From contig NZ_ARVW01000001.1 of NCBI RefSeq assembly GCF_000384315.1, positions 1,807,746 through 1,871,745 on the forward strand: 64,000 nt of DNA. Reading direction: 5' to 3'. Below, in pieces: positions 7,526 to 15,677 of the stretch. The notes beneath the pieces are model-generated. The model searched no databases and was not told where the DNA came from. It saw only the letters and a program-made list of their open reading frames with translations. The translations under genes were made by a program, and so were the position numbers. This DNA comes from Amycolatopsis nigrescens CSC17Ta-90. GTDB taxonomy: Bacteria; Actinomycetota; Actinomycetes; Mycobacteriales; Pseudonocardiaceae. Within the stretch, counting starts at the first letter, position 1. Every line of letters starts with the position of its first letter.

Positions 7526-9967
7526 TCAGCCCACCGAGTGGATCTCGACGGTGCCCGCCGTGCCGTCCACGGTCACGGTCGAGCCGTCGACCAGTGTCTC
7601 GGTGCCGTTCCCGGTGGCCAGTGTCGCCGGGATGCCGTACTCACGGGCGATGATCGCGGCGTGCGACAGCGCCCCGCCGGTATCGGTGACCAGCGCCCCG
7701 ATGTTGGGGAACACCACCGACCAGACCGGCGACGTGGACGGGCAGACCAGCACGTCGCCAACCTGGATCTTGTGGAACTCGTGCTCGTCGAGCACCACCC
7801 GGACGGTCCCGGTGTAGCTGCCCGCCGAGCCGGGTAGCCCTCGCACGGTGGACTGCCCCGCTTCGTTGTCGGCCACCGGCGCACCGACCGCGTTCAGCAT
7901 CGACCACCGCAACGCGCTCACCACCGACCGCACCTCGACGGGCAGCCCGTCCATCGCGGGCGGTGGCCCCGGTGGCACGCCGTAGCTGGCGGGTCCCGGG
8001 TTCTGCAACGCCCACCGATGCTCCCCGCGGCGGCGCTCGACGATCCCGCGCAGGTCGGTTTCCCGAGTGAGTGCCGCGAGCACTTCCTTGACCTCGGCGA
8101 AGAACACGTGCTCCGGCTTGTCCAACCGGCCGAGGTCGACCAGCCGACGGCCGGCCTCCAGCGCGGCCCAGCGCAGCAGGGCGTAGGGCGCGCTCACCGT
8201 CGCGTACTCGTTGTCCTCCCGCACCGGATACGCCTTCTGCGCGCGGGCCAGCAGGTGCTCGAACCGCTGCAGCTCGGCGGAGTCTTCGATCGCCGCCCGC
8301 GCACGGGCGGCGGCAGCCTCGCGAATCGTCGCCTGGTCGGCCACCTCCGCGGGAGACACCTCGGGGGCGGCCCCGCGGGCGAGCTGGTCGCGCACCAGGG
8401 AGAGGATCAGGTCGGGTCGTTCGCCGAGTGCCGGGGTGGCCAGCTCGTAGTGCAGCGCCCGGCTCCCGTACTCCCGCTGATAGGTCTCCATGGTCGCGGC
8501 GAATTCGGCATCGGTCTCGAGCAGGGCCCGCACCGAGGTGAGGTCGTACGCACCGTCCAGCCGCTTCTCCGCGATCTCCACCAGGCCGCGCAGCTGGTTG
8601 GCGGGGTTCGTGCTCTCCGGGGAAAGGCCGGCGAACAGCTCGAAGACCTGCTCGTTGGGCCACTTCAGCTCCTCGGTGAGCAGCACCGCCAGCTCACCGA
8701 GTGCGATCACCACCGCGCCGACGAGCCGGAAGTGCACGATGGCGGCGTCGCGGTGCAGTTCCCTGGCGTCCGTGAGCTGACCAACGAGGTCCTCTGTGGA
8801 CAGAGCGGGCAGGTCGGCCGACCGCAGCCGCTCGATGCGCCGCAGGAACGAGTCGCGCTGCTCGTCGTACCAGTCCGAGAGCACGGTGCCGAGGTGGTCG
8901 GTACGCGAGGCGGTGATGCACCGCTCGATCTGCGACGGCGCCGAGGGGCCCGCCGGCACCATGCTCTGGTAGTGCCAGCCCCCGATGATCTTCAACCGCA
9001 TCCCGGCAAGCAACCCGAACTCGGTGTAGCTGTTCAGCAGCGCGTCGTTGTTGTCCTGGACGAACTCCTGGGTCATCGGCAGCAGCGGCGCGGGGGCGTG
9101 CGTGGACTCCTTGACCCAGAACCCTTCCGGCGGGTCGATCAGGATCGGCACCGGCTCGGGTTCCGGATCGGCGAGCGCGGTGATCGGCCGCACCTGCAAC
9201 AGGAAGAGCTCATCGCCGGCAACGGCCCATTCCAGGTCGCTCGGCCCGCCGAACTCTTCGGCGACCCGTTCCGCGAGCGCGGCGATCTCCTTGACCTGCT
9301 CGGCACTCAGCGCGCCGTGGTGGTCGGCGGTGTTGTCGGCCCGCTCCCCGCGGACCACCCACTCGTCCGGGGTGACCTCGCCGGAGACCAGCTTTTCGCC
9401 GAGGCCGGGTACCGCGCTGACCAGGATTTCGTCCCGCGCGCCGGTGACCGGGTTCGCGGTGAAGGCGACCCCGGCGGCGTCGGCCCGCACCATGTCCTGC
9501 ACCAGCACCGCCAGCGGCGAGTCACCCTCGCGGCCAACGCTGTTCCGGTAGCTGCGCACGGTGGCCGAGAGCCCGGACGCCCAGCAGGTGCGGACCGCGT
9601 CCACCAGCTCGTCGTCGCCGTCGACGTCGAGCACCGTGTCGTACTGGCCGGCATGCGACGCCTGCGCACCGTCCTCGTCGATCCCGGAGGAGCGCACCGC
9701 CAGCGGGCCGGTCAGGGTGCGCCCCGCGGCCACGATCGCCTGCCGCAGTTCCGGTGCCAGTGGCGCGGCGAGCAGTTCCTCCGCGGACGGCGCCGAAGAG
9801 CCGAGCTGGGCCCGCAGCACGTCGGCGAGCACCACCACCCCGTCCGGTACCCGGAAACCGGCTCGCCGCATCCGGGCCAGCACGGCGGCCTTCGCACCGG
9901 CGCGGGCGGTGTCCGCGGCGGCCTCGTCGTCGAGGGAGACGATCTCCGCTCCCGCGATCTGGTTCAT
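7526..9967 (-). CDS. PEP-utilising phosphotransferase (rifampicin phosphotransferase/PEP synthase-like)
   Basis: An 813-residue protein with the three-part plan of PEP synthases and rifampicin phosphotransferases. The N-terminal ATP-grasp domain includes GPLAVRSSGIDEDG, VAFTANPVTGARDEILV, and DLEWAVAGDELFLLQVRP at its end. A long helical middle domain follows, then a C-terminal swivelling His domain. In the last, GGALSHAAIIAREYGIPA holds the phosphate-carrying His. The family uses ATP to phosphorylate the His and passes phosphate to pyruvate or an antibiotic. I choose ATG 9967 because GAGGAGC lies just upstream. The middle domain does not clearly match rifampicin phosphotransferase by eye, so the acceptor is open. 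It is the first gene of an operon with the DHA2 pump. Confidence 0.75.
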   Translation of the reverse strand: MNQIAGAEIVSLDDEAAADTARAGAKAAVLARMRRAGFRVPDGVVVLADVLRAQLGSSAPSAEELLAAPLAPELRQAIVAAGRTLTGPLAVRSSGIDEDGAQASHAGQYDTVLDVDGDDELVDAVRTCWASGLSATVRSYRNSVGREGDSPLAVLVQDMVRADAAGVAFTANPVTGARDEILVSAVPGLGEKLVSGEVTPDEWVVRGERADNTADHHGALSAEQVKEIAALAERVAEEFGGPSDLEWAVAGDELFLLQVRPITALADPEPEPVPILIDPPEGFWVKESTHAPAPLLPMTQEFVQDNNDALLNSYTEFGLLAGMRLKIIGGWHYQSMVPAGPSAPSQIERCITASRTDHLGTVLSDWYDEQRDSFLRRIERLRSADLPALSTEDLVGQLTDARELHRDAAIVHFRLVGAVVIALGELAVLLTEELKWPNEQVFELFAGLSPESTNPANQLRGLVEIAEKRLDGAYDLTSVRALLETDAEFAATMETYQREYGSRALHYELATPALGERPDLILSLVRDQLARGAAPEVSPAEVADQATIREAAAARARAAIEDSAELQRFEHLLARAQKAYPVREDNEYATVSAPYALLRWAALEAGRRLVDLGRLDKPEHVFFAEVKEVLAALTRETDLRGIVERRRGEHRWALQNPGPASYGVPPGPPPAMDGLPVEVRSVVSALRWSMLNAVGAPVADNEAGQSTVRGLPGSAGSYTGTVRVVLDEHEFHKIQVGDVLVCPSTSPVWSVVFPNIGALVTDTGGALSHAAIIAREYGIPATLATGNGTETLVDGSTVTVDGTAGTVEIHSVG

Positions 9968-10268
9968 GGTCAAAGCTCCTCGGCTCAGCAAAGAACGACT
10001 TCGCCTCAGGTCCGGAACCGAGGCGAAGGAAGGACGGAGTTTCCCGTTCGAAAGAGTTGACAAACTCCGGTGTGCTTTTCGATTTTGCGAAAGTCTTTCT
10101 CAAGTCTTTTCGTCCGCTACACCCCAGAACCCCAGTAACGTTGACAACGCGCCCCTCGGCGGTCACCGACAGTTAGCGGAATAGTAGTTATCGCCGCCGA
10201 ATTCCGTCAAGCAAAATCTACCGTAAAACTGCATGTAGGGTTGGCCGCGCGGAAACCACATCGCCGGT
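9968..10268 (-). promoter_or_regulatory. Leader with strong hairpin upstream of the phosphotransferase
   Basis: This 301-base gap has no supported gene. CTTCGCCTC (9999-10007) pairs with GAGGCGAAG (10020-10028); inside it GGT pairs with ACC around CCGGA, giving a stem of about 12 pairs with one bulged A. Its lower edge is about 31 bases upstream of the ATG, so it would lie in the 5' leader. The leader side is also A/T-rich (10060-10110), unlike its surroundings, and probably holds the promoter. I do not see the known rifamycin-associated element palindrome. Confidence 0.5.
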
Positions 10269-11681
10269 TCATCGAACCGCTGTGCCGAGCGCCCTCTCCG
10301 CGGGATCGTGCACCGCGCGAGGCGCCGCCAGCAGCGCGGCGACCATGGCGAGACCCGCGATGGCGAACACGGCGGTGAGTCCGCCGGGACCGGCCAGCAG
10401 CAGGGTGACCCAGCCGAACAGCGCGATGCCGGCCGACCCGCCGAGCTGCCGGGAAAAGGTCAGCGTGGCCATGGTGGCGCCGATGATGTCGGCGGACGCC
10501 CGCGACTGGGCGATCAGCGTGTACGCCTGCATCGACAGGCCGAGGGCGGCACCGGCGAGCGCCAGTCCGGCGACGGTGAGCGCGGTGCGGCCGGCACCGG
10601 GGCTCATCGCCGGCACGATCGCCATCGCGGTCATCCCGGCGATGCCGAGGCCCAGCCCGAGCCGCCCCCACCGGGTCAGCGCGGGCCACCGTCGCGCGAG
10701 GACGGCGAACCCGCTGGTGAACGCGAGCTGCCCGACGCTCATCGGCAGCAGCAGGAGCCCGGTGGTGGCCGCGTCCTGCCCGGTGCCGTCCACGATGGCC
10801 AGTGGCACGAAGGTGAAACTCCCGAACAGCGCGATACCGGTGCCAAGGGTGGCCGCCATCGCGCGGGACAACCCGGGGTCGGCGAACATCCGCGGCGGGA
10901 CCAAGGGTGCGCTCGCGCGGCGTTCGACCCGCACCAGCGCGATCATCGCCGCGACCGCGACCGCCACCAGCACCGGAGCCCACACCGGACTGGTCGCCAG
11001 CGCACGATCACCGCCGAGCACCACCACGCTCGCCCCGGCCACCGCGATCAACGCCGCACCGGCGGCGTCGAACCGCCACACGGCGGCCGCACCCGCCCGC
11101 CGCCCCGGCACCGACCGCGCGCCGAGAGCCAGCGCGACCAGGCAGAGCGGCAGGTTGATCAGGAAGATCCACCGCCAGCCGGGGCCGCCCGCCAGCAGGC
11201 CGCCGAAGGGGGCGCCGCCGATCGAAGACACCGCGAACACCGCGGTCATCCAGCCCTGCCTGCGCATCAGCTCATGCCGGCTGAACAGCTCCGCCATCGC
11301 CGCGACCGCCGCGACGATCAGCCCGCTGCCGCCGAGCCCCTGCACGGCCCGGAACACGATCAAAGCGGGCATCGACGGCGCCGCCGCGCACGCGAGCGAG
11401 CCCGCCGCGAACACGAGCACCGAGCAGCCGAACATCCGCCGCCTGCCCCACCGGTCGCCCAGCGCACCGTGCAGCGGTGTCGCGACGGCGACGGCCAGCA
11501 AATACGCGGCGGTCACCCCCGCCACCGCGCTCGGCTGCCCCAGCGACGCGCCCAGCGACGGCAGGGCCGCGACCACCACGTTGGTATCCAGCGACGCCAT
11601 CAACATGCCCAGCAGCAGTGCCACGAACGCGACGTTCCGGCGGGCTGGTTCGGGGTCGCCACTCGGCGCAAATGCGTGCAT
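10269..11681 (-). CDS. MFS exporter, DHA2-like
   Basis: A 470-residue transporter. Helix 1 has LMASLDTNVVVAALPSL, the D1 motif of drug:proton antiporter-2 proteins; GALGDRWGRRRMFG is the motif A loop and GGAPFGGLLAGGPGWRW the motif C region. It should export a hydrophobic compound. I choose ATG 11681. A GTG ten codons upstream (11711) is also in frame, but those residues would be encoded by the palindrome and promoter described at 11674-11718. If the promoter reading is right, the message starts at or next to the ATG and is leaderless. No regulator gene of matching orientation is adjacent. Confidence 0.88.
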   Translation of the reverse strand: MHAFAPSGDPEPARRNVAFVALLLGMLMASLDTNVVVAALPSLGASLGQPSAVAGVTAAYLLAVAVATPLHGALGDRWGRRRMFGCSVLVFAAGSLACAAAPSMPALIVFRAVQGLGGSGLIVAAVAAMAELFSRHELMRRQGWMTAVFAVSSIGGAPFGGLLAGGPGWRWIFLINLPLCLVALALGARSVPGRRAGAAAVWRFDAAGAALIAVAGASVVVLGGDRALATSPVWAPVLVAVAVAAMIALVRVERRASAPLVPPRMFADPGLSRAMAATLGTGIALFGSFTFVPLAIVDGTGQDAATTGLLLLPMSVGQLAFTSGFAVLARRWPALTRWGRLGLGLGIAGMTAMAIVPAMSPGAGRTALTVAGLALAGAALGLSMQAYTLIAQSRASADIIGATMATLTFSRQLGGSAGIALFGWVTLLLAGPGGLTAVFAIAGLAMVAALLAAPRAVHDPAERALGTAVR

Positions 11682-11718
11682 AACGCACACGTTAATGTGT
11701 GCGTTATGCACGCGTCAA
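11674..11718 (-). promoter_or_regulatory. Promoter-operator of the 10.3-kb MFS gene, 17-bp inverted repeat
   Basis: GCGTGCATAACGCACAC (11674-11690) and its exact complement (11697-11713) are separated by six bases. On the minus strand TTGACG (11718-11713) and TAACGT (11694-11689) are 18 bases apart, and the MFS ATG begins seven bases after the -10 box. The inverted repeat covers spacer, -10 and start codon, so a bound dimer would block transcription. A perfect 17-bp arm is long for a single regulator site; it could hold two overlapping sites. Confidence 0.65.
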
Positions 11719-11728
11719 TGAGCTGGGG

Positions 11729-12163
11729 TCAGGACTTCGGGTCGAGCACGAAGACGGGGATCTGCCGGTCCGTATTGGCCTGGTACTCGGCGTACGGCGG
11801 GTACGCCTCGACGGAGCGCTCCCACCACACCGCGCGCTCGTCGCCCTCGACCTCGCGGGCGACGTAGTCCTTGGTGACGGTCCCGTCCTGCAGCGGGAAC
11901 TCCGGATGCGCCTTGATGTTGTAGTACCAGACGGGGTGCTCCGGGGCGCCGCCCTTGGAGGCGACCACGGCGTAGCTGCCGTTGTGCTCCACCCGCATCA
12001 CCGGCGTGTAGCGCAGCTTGCCGGACTTCGCGCCCCGCAGGGTCAGCAGCACGGTCGGCTTGCCGAGGACTTCGACGCCGTCGGTCGTGCCGTTCTCGAG
12101 GATGGTGTTGGTCTGGTCCTTGACCCAGCCAATCGGGCTGAGCTCAGCGGTGTCGTCGGCCAT
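11729..12163 (-). CDS. Nitroreductase/deazaflavin-dependent oxidoreductase (Ddn family)
   Basis: A 144-residue split-barrel protein of the Ddn family, which uses reduced F420 to reduce quinones or nitro compounds. Visible family features are the [20 protein letters not shown] segment, followed by [20 protein letters not shown] and an [20 protein letters not shown]-terminal block. ATG 12163 is chosen because homologous proteins begin close to it; the frame runs upstream without a ribosome site. The gene is on the same strand as the YciI gene about 100 bases upstream. Its physiological substrate is unknown; F420 use is inferred from family membership and is consistent with an actinomycete host. 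Confidence 0.85.
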   Translation of the reverse strand: MADDTAELSPIGWVKDQTNTILENGTTDGVEVLGKPTVLLTLRGAKSGKLRYTPVMRVEHNGSYAVVASKGGAPEHPVWYYNIKAHPEFPLQDGTVTKDYVAREVEGDERAVWWERSVEAYPPYAEYQANTDRQIPVFVLDPKS

Positions 12164-12262
12164 GCCCGTGATCAACCCGACGCGCACCGTCGCTATTCCC
12201 GGGCCGGGGTGCCGACCGCCGCACGAAACGATCGGCACCCCCGGACCCACCGGTACCAGCGC

Positions 12263-12688
12263 TTACTGCTGGCGCTGCTCGGTGAGCTGCTCGCGCAGCC
12301 GGTCCTCGGCCGCACGCAGCTCCGGTGTGAAGCTCTCGCCGAAGTCGGCGGCTTCGGCAACCTTGCGGATCTCCAGCTCACCGCTCTCGAACGGGACCCG
12401 CCGGGCCCACTCGATGGCCTCTTCGCGAGACCGGACATCGATGATCCAGTACCCGGCGACGAGCTCCTTGGCCTCCGCGAACGGACCGTCCACCACCGTG
12501 GACTGCCCCTTGCCGGAGAACTGCACCCGCGCACCCTTCCCGCTGTCCAGCAGCCCGTTGCCGTCAAGCATCACGCCCGCCTTGACCAGTTCCTCGTTGT
12601 ACTTGGCCATCTCGGCGAACTCCTGCTCGGTTGGCTGCGCGCCCGCCTCGGACTCCGCACTGGCCTTGACGATCATCATGTACTTCAT
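12263..12688 (-). CDS. YciI/DGPF-domain protein
   Basis: A 141-residue protein of the YCII-related superfamily. It starts MKYMMIVKAS, and the middle has the family segment VVDGPFAEAKELVAGYWIIDV (diagnostic DGPF and the following strand). These small ferredoxin-like-fold proteins often sit beside ECF sigma factors in actinomycetes; no sigma factor gene is seen here, which makes this copy an orphan. Enzymatic activity is not established for the family branch. The 3' half is rich in Glu and Arg and probably helical. ATG 12688 begins the protein; the preceding bases include GGAGTCAGCG, a reasonable ribosome site. Confidence 0.85.
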   Translation of the reverse strand: MKYMMIVKASAESEAGAQPTEQEFAEMAKYNEELVKAGVMLDGNGLLDSGKGARVQFSGKGQSTVVDGPFAEAKELVAGYWIIDVRSREEAIEWARRVPFESGELEIRKVAEAADFGESFTPELRAAEDRLREQLTEQRQQ

Positions 12689-12798
12689 CGCTGACTCCTA
12701 CCGTGTCGCGGCCGCCTCTCGCGTGCCCTTGCCAACGCGTCGAACACCCCTTGGCCGGATCGACACCTCCGCGACAACTTTCCCCAAGATTTTTTCGG

Positions 12799-13773
12799 CT
12801 AGCGGGTGACCTGGTCGAACCGGACCGATCCGCCGTTGTTCTCGTCGTCGGTCCCCCAGAGCTGCTGCCCGTCCGGCAGGAAGAGGATCGCCTCGATCTT
12901 GCGGTTGTCCTGCTTGTCGAACTGGCGCAGCGCGGTGAGCTGTCCCGGTGTCTTCAGCTCCAGTACGGGCCGGCGCTCGCTGCTCACCACCAGCCGCCCC
13001 GCGTCGTAGACCGCGGAGCTGAACGGCCCGTCGTCCACATTGGGGTCCGAAGCGGAGGACACCAGCACGGTGCCGTCCTGGCGCACCTTGAGGTCGCTGA
13101 TGTGCCGGACCTCGTCCTCGTCCGGGAACGGCACCGCGAACTCCTCGGTGACGATGGGCGTGCCGACGCCGAGGGTGAGCGGCGCGGCGCGCACGAGGGA
13201 CGCCAGCTCGCTCTTGCCGCGGGAGGCCCACACCGCGAACAGCTGGCCCGAAGTGTGTTGGAAGACGGCGAAGCTTTCGTAGTCGTCACCGGGCAGCTTG
13301 CCGGGGAGGGAGAGGGGATCGCCCTGCACGGTGGCCGTTCCGCCGGTCACGACGATGCGGTACACGGTGCCTTCGCTGGCCAGCGCGAGGTACTGGTCCC
13401 GCTGGCCGGGTACGGCGTCCAGCGCCTCCAGGTCCCTAGGCGGCGCCCGGCCGGCCGGATCCTCCCACCTCAGGTCCCGCACTTCCGGCGGACCGTCCGG
13501 CCTGAGCTCGATCGCGCTCACCCGTGGCTGGCCGTCCTTCTTGTTGTCCTTCACCACGATCACCTCGGCCCGGTGCGGGCCCACCGGGGCGTCCTGGACC
13601 GCCGCGACACCGCTGACCCCACCCGTGATGCCGTCGCCGACCCGCTGCCAGCCCGGCACCTGGTCCCCGGCGGCGGTCCCCGGCACCAACACCCCGGCCG
13701 TCATGACCACCGCCGCCGCCGCACGCACCGCTCTTCGCGCCACAACCGTCTCCCCTCGACTCCCCTCGGCCAT
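12799..13773 (-). CDS. Secreted protein of unknown function, propeller-like
   Basis: A 324-residue protein with an N-terminal Arg-rich stretch, a hydrophobic Ala/Val segment and a likely signal-peptidase site around GTAAGDQVP, so it is exported. The mature part has repeated beta-strand units with Asp/Gly turns (DNKKDGQPRVSAIEL, EGTVYRIVVTGGTATVQ, FLPDGQQLWGTDDENNGGS), which suggests a beta-propeller. I recognise no catalytic motif or named family. ATG 13773 has AAAGG eight bases upstream. It is a single gene between the YciI gene and a divergently transcribed small gene. Confidence 0.7.
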   Translation of the reverse strand: MAEGSRGETVVARRAVRAAAAVVMTAGVLVPGTAAGDQVPGWQRVGDGITGGVSGVAAVQDAPVGPHRAEVIVVKDNKKDGQPRVSAIELRPDGPPEVRDLRWEDPAGRAPPRDLEALDAVPGQRDQYLALASEGTVYRIVVTGGTATVQGDPLSLPGKLPGDDYESFAVFQHTSGQLFAVWASRGKSELASLVRAAPLTLGVGTPIVTEEFAVPFPDEDEVRHISDLKVRQDGTVLVSSASDPNVDDGPFSSAVYDAGRLVVSSERRPVLELKTPGQLTALRQFDKQDNRKIEAILFLPDGQQLWGTDDENNGGSVRFDQVTR

Positions 13774-13900
13774 GAGCTGACCTTTCTGATTCTTGAGGCC
13801 GTCCGGCCCGCGGTCGACAGCTGGGAAGCATGAGAAACCGGCACATCCGGGTGATCACGCAGCGCAACATATCTGCGCCCGCACCGGCTAGCCTGGTTCG

Positions 13901-14236
13901 ATGAGCGAGGACGATCCGCACATCCACGTCGAGCGGAAGGTGCTGCTCGCCGGCGCCGCCGTTCGCAACGCGATCGCGTCCACCTTCGGCCTCGTCACCG
14001 ATTCGCCGGCCGTCGTCACCACCGGCTGCGGGCTACGGGCGCCCTATGCGATGACCTCCCCGCACCCGGAAAGCGTCACCTGCCTGCCCTGCCGGGAGCA
14101 CGCGCACCGGGAACACCTGCGCTACGCCGACCAGATCGAACGCCTCGGCCGGACGCCCGGCATGAACATCAGCGGCGAGCAGGCGCTCAAGGCCGCGCAA
14201 CAGCTCCGGGACCTCGCGAAGCGGTTCGCCGGCTAA
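13901..14236 (+). CDS. Small putative zinc-binding protein
   Basis: A 111-residue protein of unknown function. The middle has one Cys in TTGCGLRAPYAM and then a CxxC followed by His residues (CLPCREHAHREHL), a plausible single zinc site. The C-terminal part is a charged helix. The spacing of the first Cys-Gly and the later CxxC resembles that in the small protein at 50777-50986, so the two may be distant paralogues common in actinomycete regulatory clusters. Codon use is normal for the window. It is divergent from the secreted protein and convergent with the S8 protease, with a shared terminator after it. Confidence 0.75.
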   Translation: MSEDDPHIHVERKVLLAGAAVRNAIASTFGLVTDSPAVVTTGCGLRAPYAMTSPHPESVTCLPCREHAHREHLRYADQIERLGRTPGMNISGEQALKAAQQLRDLAKRFAG

Positions 14237-14243
14237 ACGCCAA

Positions 14244-14272
14244 GGGCGGCCCGGCCTGAGGCCGGACCGCCC
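14244..14272. terminator. Bidirectional hairpin
   Basis: GGGCGGCCCGGCC (14244-14256) pairs with GGCCGGACCGCCC (14260-14272) with one mismatch and a three-base loop. It lies between the stop of the small gene and the stop of the convergent protease gene, so it can end both transcripts. Confidence 0.75.
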
Positions 14273-14289
14273 ATCGGGACGTCCTCGGT

Positions 14290-15519
14290 TCAGGAACCGG
14301 TGTACAGCAACAGGTTCGGCGTGCCGGGGAACGCGAAGCCGATCTTGTCGGGAGTCGCGCTGCCGACCAGCGCGCCGCGCACGTCCTCCGGCGACGCACC
14401 GGGGTTGTGCGCCAGGTACAGCGCCGCCGCGCCCGCCACGTGCGGCGCCGCCATCGAGGTGCCGCTCTTCGCGCCGCTGCTCTGGTCGCTGTCGAAGGTC
14501 GACGACACGATGTCGGTGCCCGGCGCGAACAGGTCGACGCAGTCGCCCCACTGGCTCTCCGGCGCGCGGCCGTCGCCCTGGTTGGAGTTGGCGACCACGA
14601 TCGCCTCGCGGACGTTGGACGGGTAGAACATGCACGCCGGCACGAAGTAGTTGCCCGCGGCGATCGAGTAGGTGATGCCGGAGGCGATCGAGCCGCGGAT
14701 GGCGTTCTCCAGCGCGGGAGAGCTGCCCGGGTAACCAAGGCTCATGTTCACCACGGCCGGGCGCTTCGCGTTGGCCGTCACCCAGTCCACCCCGGCCAGC
14801 ACCGAGTCGGCCGCGACCAGGGTCAGGTCGCAGCTCTGCACCCGCACCGAGACGATCTCCGCCTTCGGGGCCACCCCGAAGTTCTTGCCGGCCACCGTGC
14901 CCGCGACGTGGGTGCCGTGCCCGCAGGCGTCGTTCGCGTCGGGATCGTTGTCCACGAAGTCCCAGCCGGACACCGCGCGGCCCTCGAACTCCTCGTGGGT
15001 CACCCGCACCCCGCTGTCCAGCACGTACACCGTGACGCCCGCGCCACCGTCGGCGTCCGACCGCGTGGCGTCGCCGTCCAGCGGGAGATCGCGCTGGTTG
15101 ATGCGGTCCAGCCCCCAGCTGGACACCTCCGAGGCGGCCGGCGCGGCGGTGGGAGCGGGGGCATCGCTCCGCACCGCCCGCACGGCCTCCACTGAAGCGA
15201 CACCGGGATCGGCGGCCATCCGCTTCGCCTGCGTTTCGTCCATCCGCGCGGAGAACCCGCGAATCGCGGCGCGGTACCGGTGATCGACCGTCGCGCCGTA
15301 GGTTTCGGCGAGCCGATCGGTGGCTGTGTGGTCTGTGGTGTTCTTGAGCGCGACGATGTACTTGCCGGCGACCGCATCGTCCGCTCCGGCGTTGACGACG
15401 GTGCCTTCGGCCGGGTCCGCCACGGCGATCGTGGTCCCGACCACGCCGGCGACAGTGACGACGACGGCGGCGCTGAGCGCCACGCCGACGCGGGCGCGCC
15501 GAGAAATGGTTCTGGTCAT
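14290..15519 (-). CDS. Secreted subtilisin-family (S8) serine protease
   Basis: A 409-residue preproprotease. A signal peptide (residues about 1-35, Arg-rich then hydrophobic) is followed by an I9-type inhibitor propeptide (GKYIVALKN through FSARMDETQAKRMA). The catalytic domain has the complete triad: Asp in VYVLDSGVR, His in CGHGTHVAGTVAG and Ser in GTSMAAPHVAG; the oxyanion Asn lies in SIAAGN. Several Cys residues suggest disulfides, as in proteinase-K-like enzymes of actinomycetes. It ends soon after the catalytic domain with no extra C-terminal domain. ATG 15519 is supported by GAGGGG just upstream, not the in-frame start ten codons earlier. It is probably an extracellular nutritional protease. 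Confidence 0.95.
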   Translation of the reverse strand: MTRTISRRARVGVALSAAVVVTVAGVVGTTIAVADPAEGTVVNAGADDAVAGKYIVALKNTTDHTATDRLAETYGATVDHRYRAAIRGFSARMDETQAKRMAADPGVASVEAVRAVRSDAPAPTAAPAASEVSSWGLDRINQRDLPLDGDATRSDADGGAGVTVYVLDSGVRVTHEEFEGRAVSGWDFVDNDPDANDACGHGTHVAGTVAGKNFGVAPKAEIVSVRVQSCDLTLVAADSVLAGVDWVTANAKRPAVVNMSLGYPGSSPALENAIRGSIASGITYSIAAGNYFVPACMFYPSNVREAIVVANSNQGDGRAPESQWGDCVDLFAPGTDIVSSTFDSDQSSGAKSGTSMAAPHVAGAAALYLAHNPGASPEDVRGALVGSATPDKIGFAFPGTPNLLLYTGS

Positions 15520-15677
15520 GGTTCCCCTCAGGTGGATAGCTTGCTCCAAGGGGCGAGGCTATGGGCGGGCCATGAAATCCCGATGAAACACCTGTTCGCC
15601 AGTGACCGAAGGCCTGCCCGTCCTGCCGCCTCATCGGGCATTCCCGGCCGGGCATGATCACCGGCAGGCTCGGGCGC

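Noticed and set aside
10050..10075. TTGACA on the plus strand inside the phosphotransferase leader as a promoter
   Set aside because: No plus-strand gene follows and no -10 box at proper spacing; the leader belongs to a minus-strand gene.
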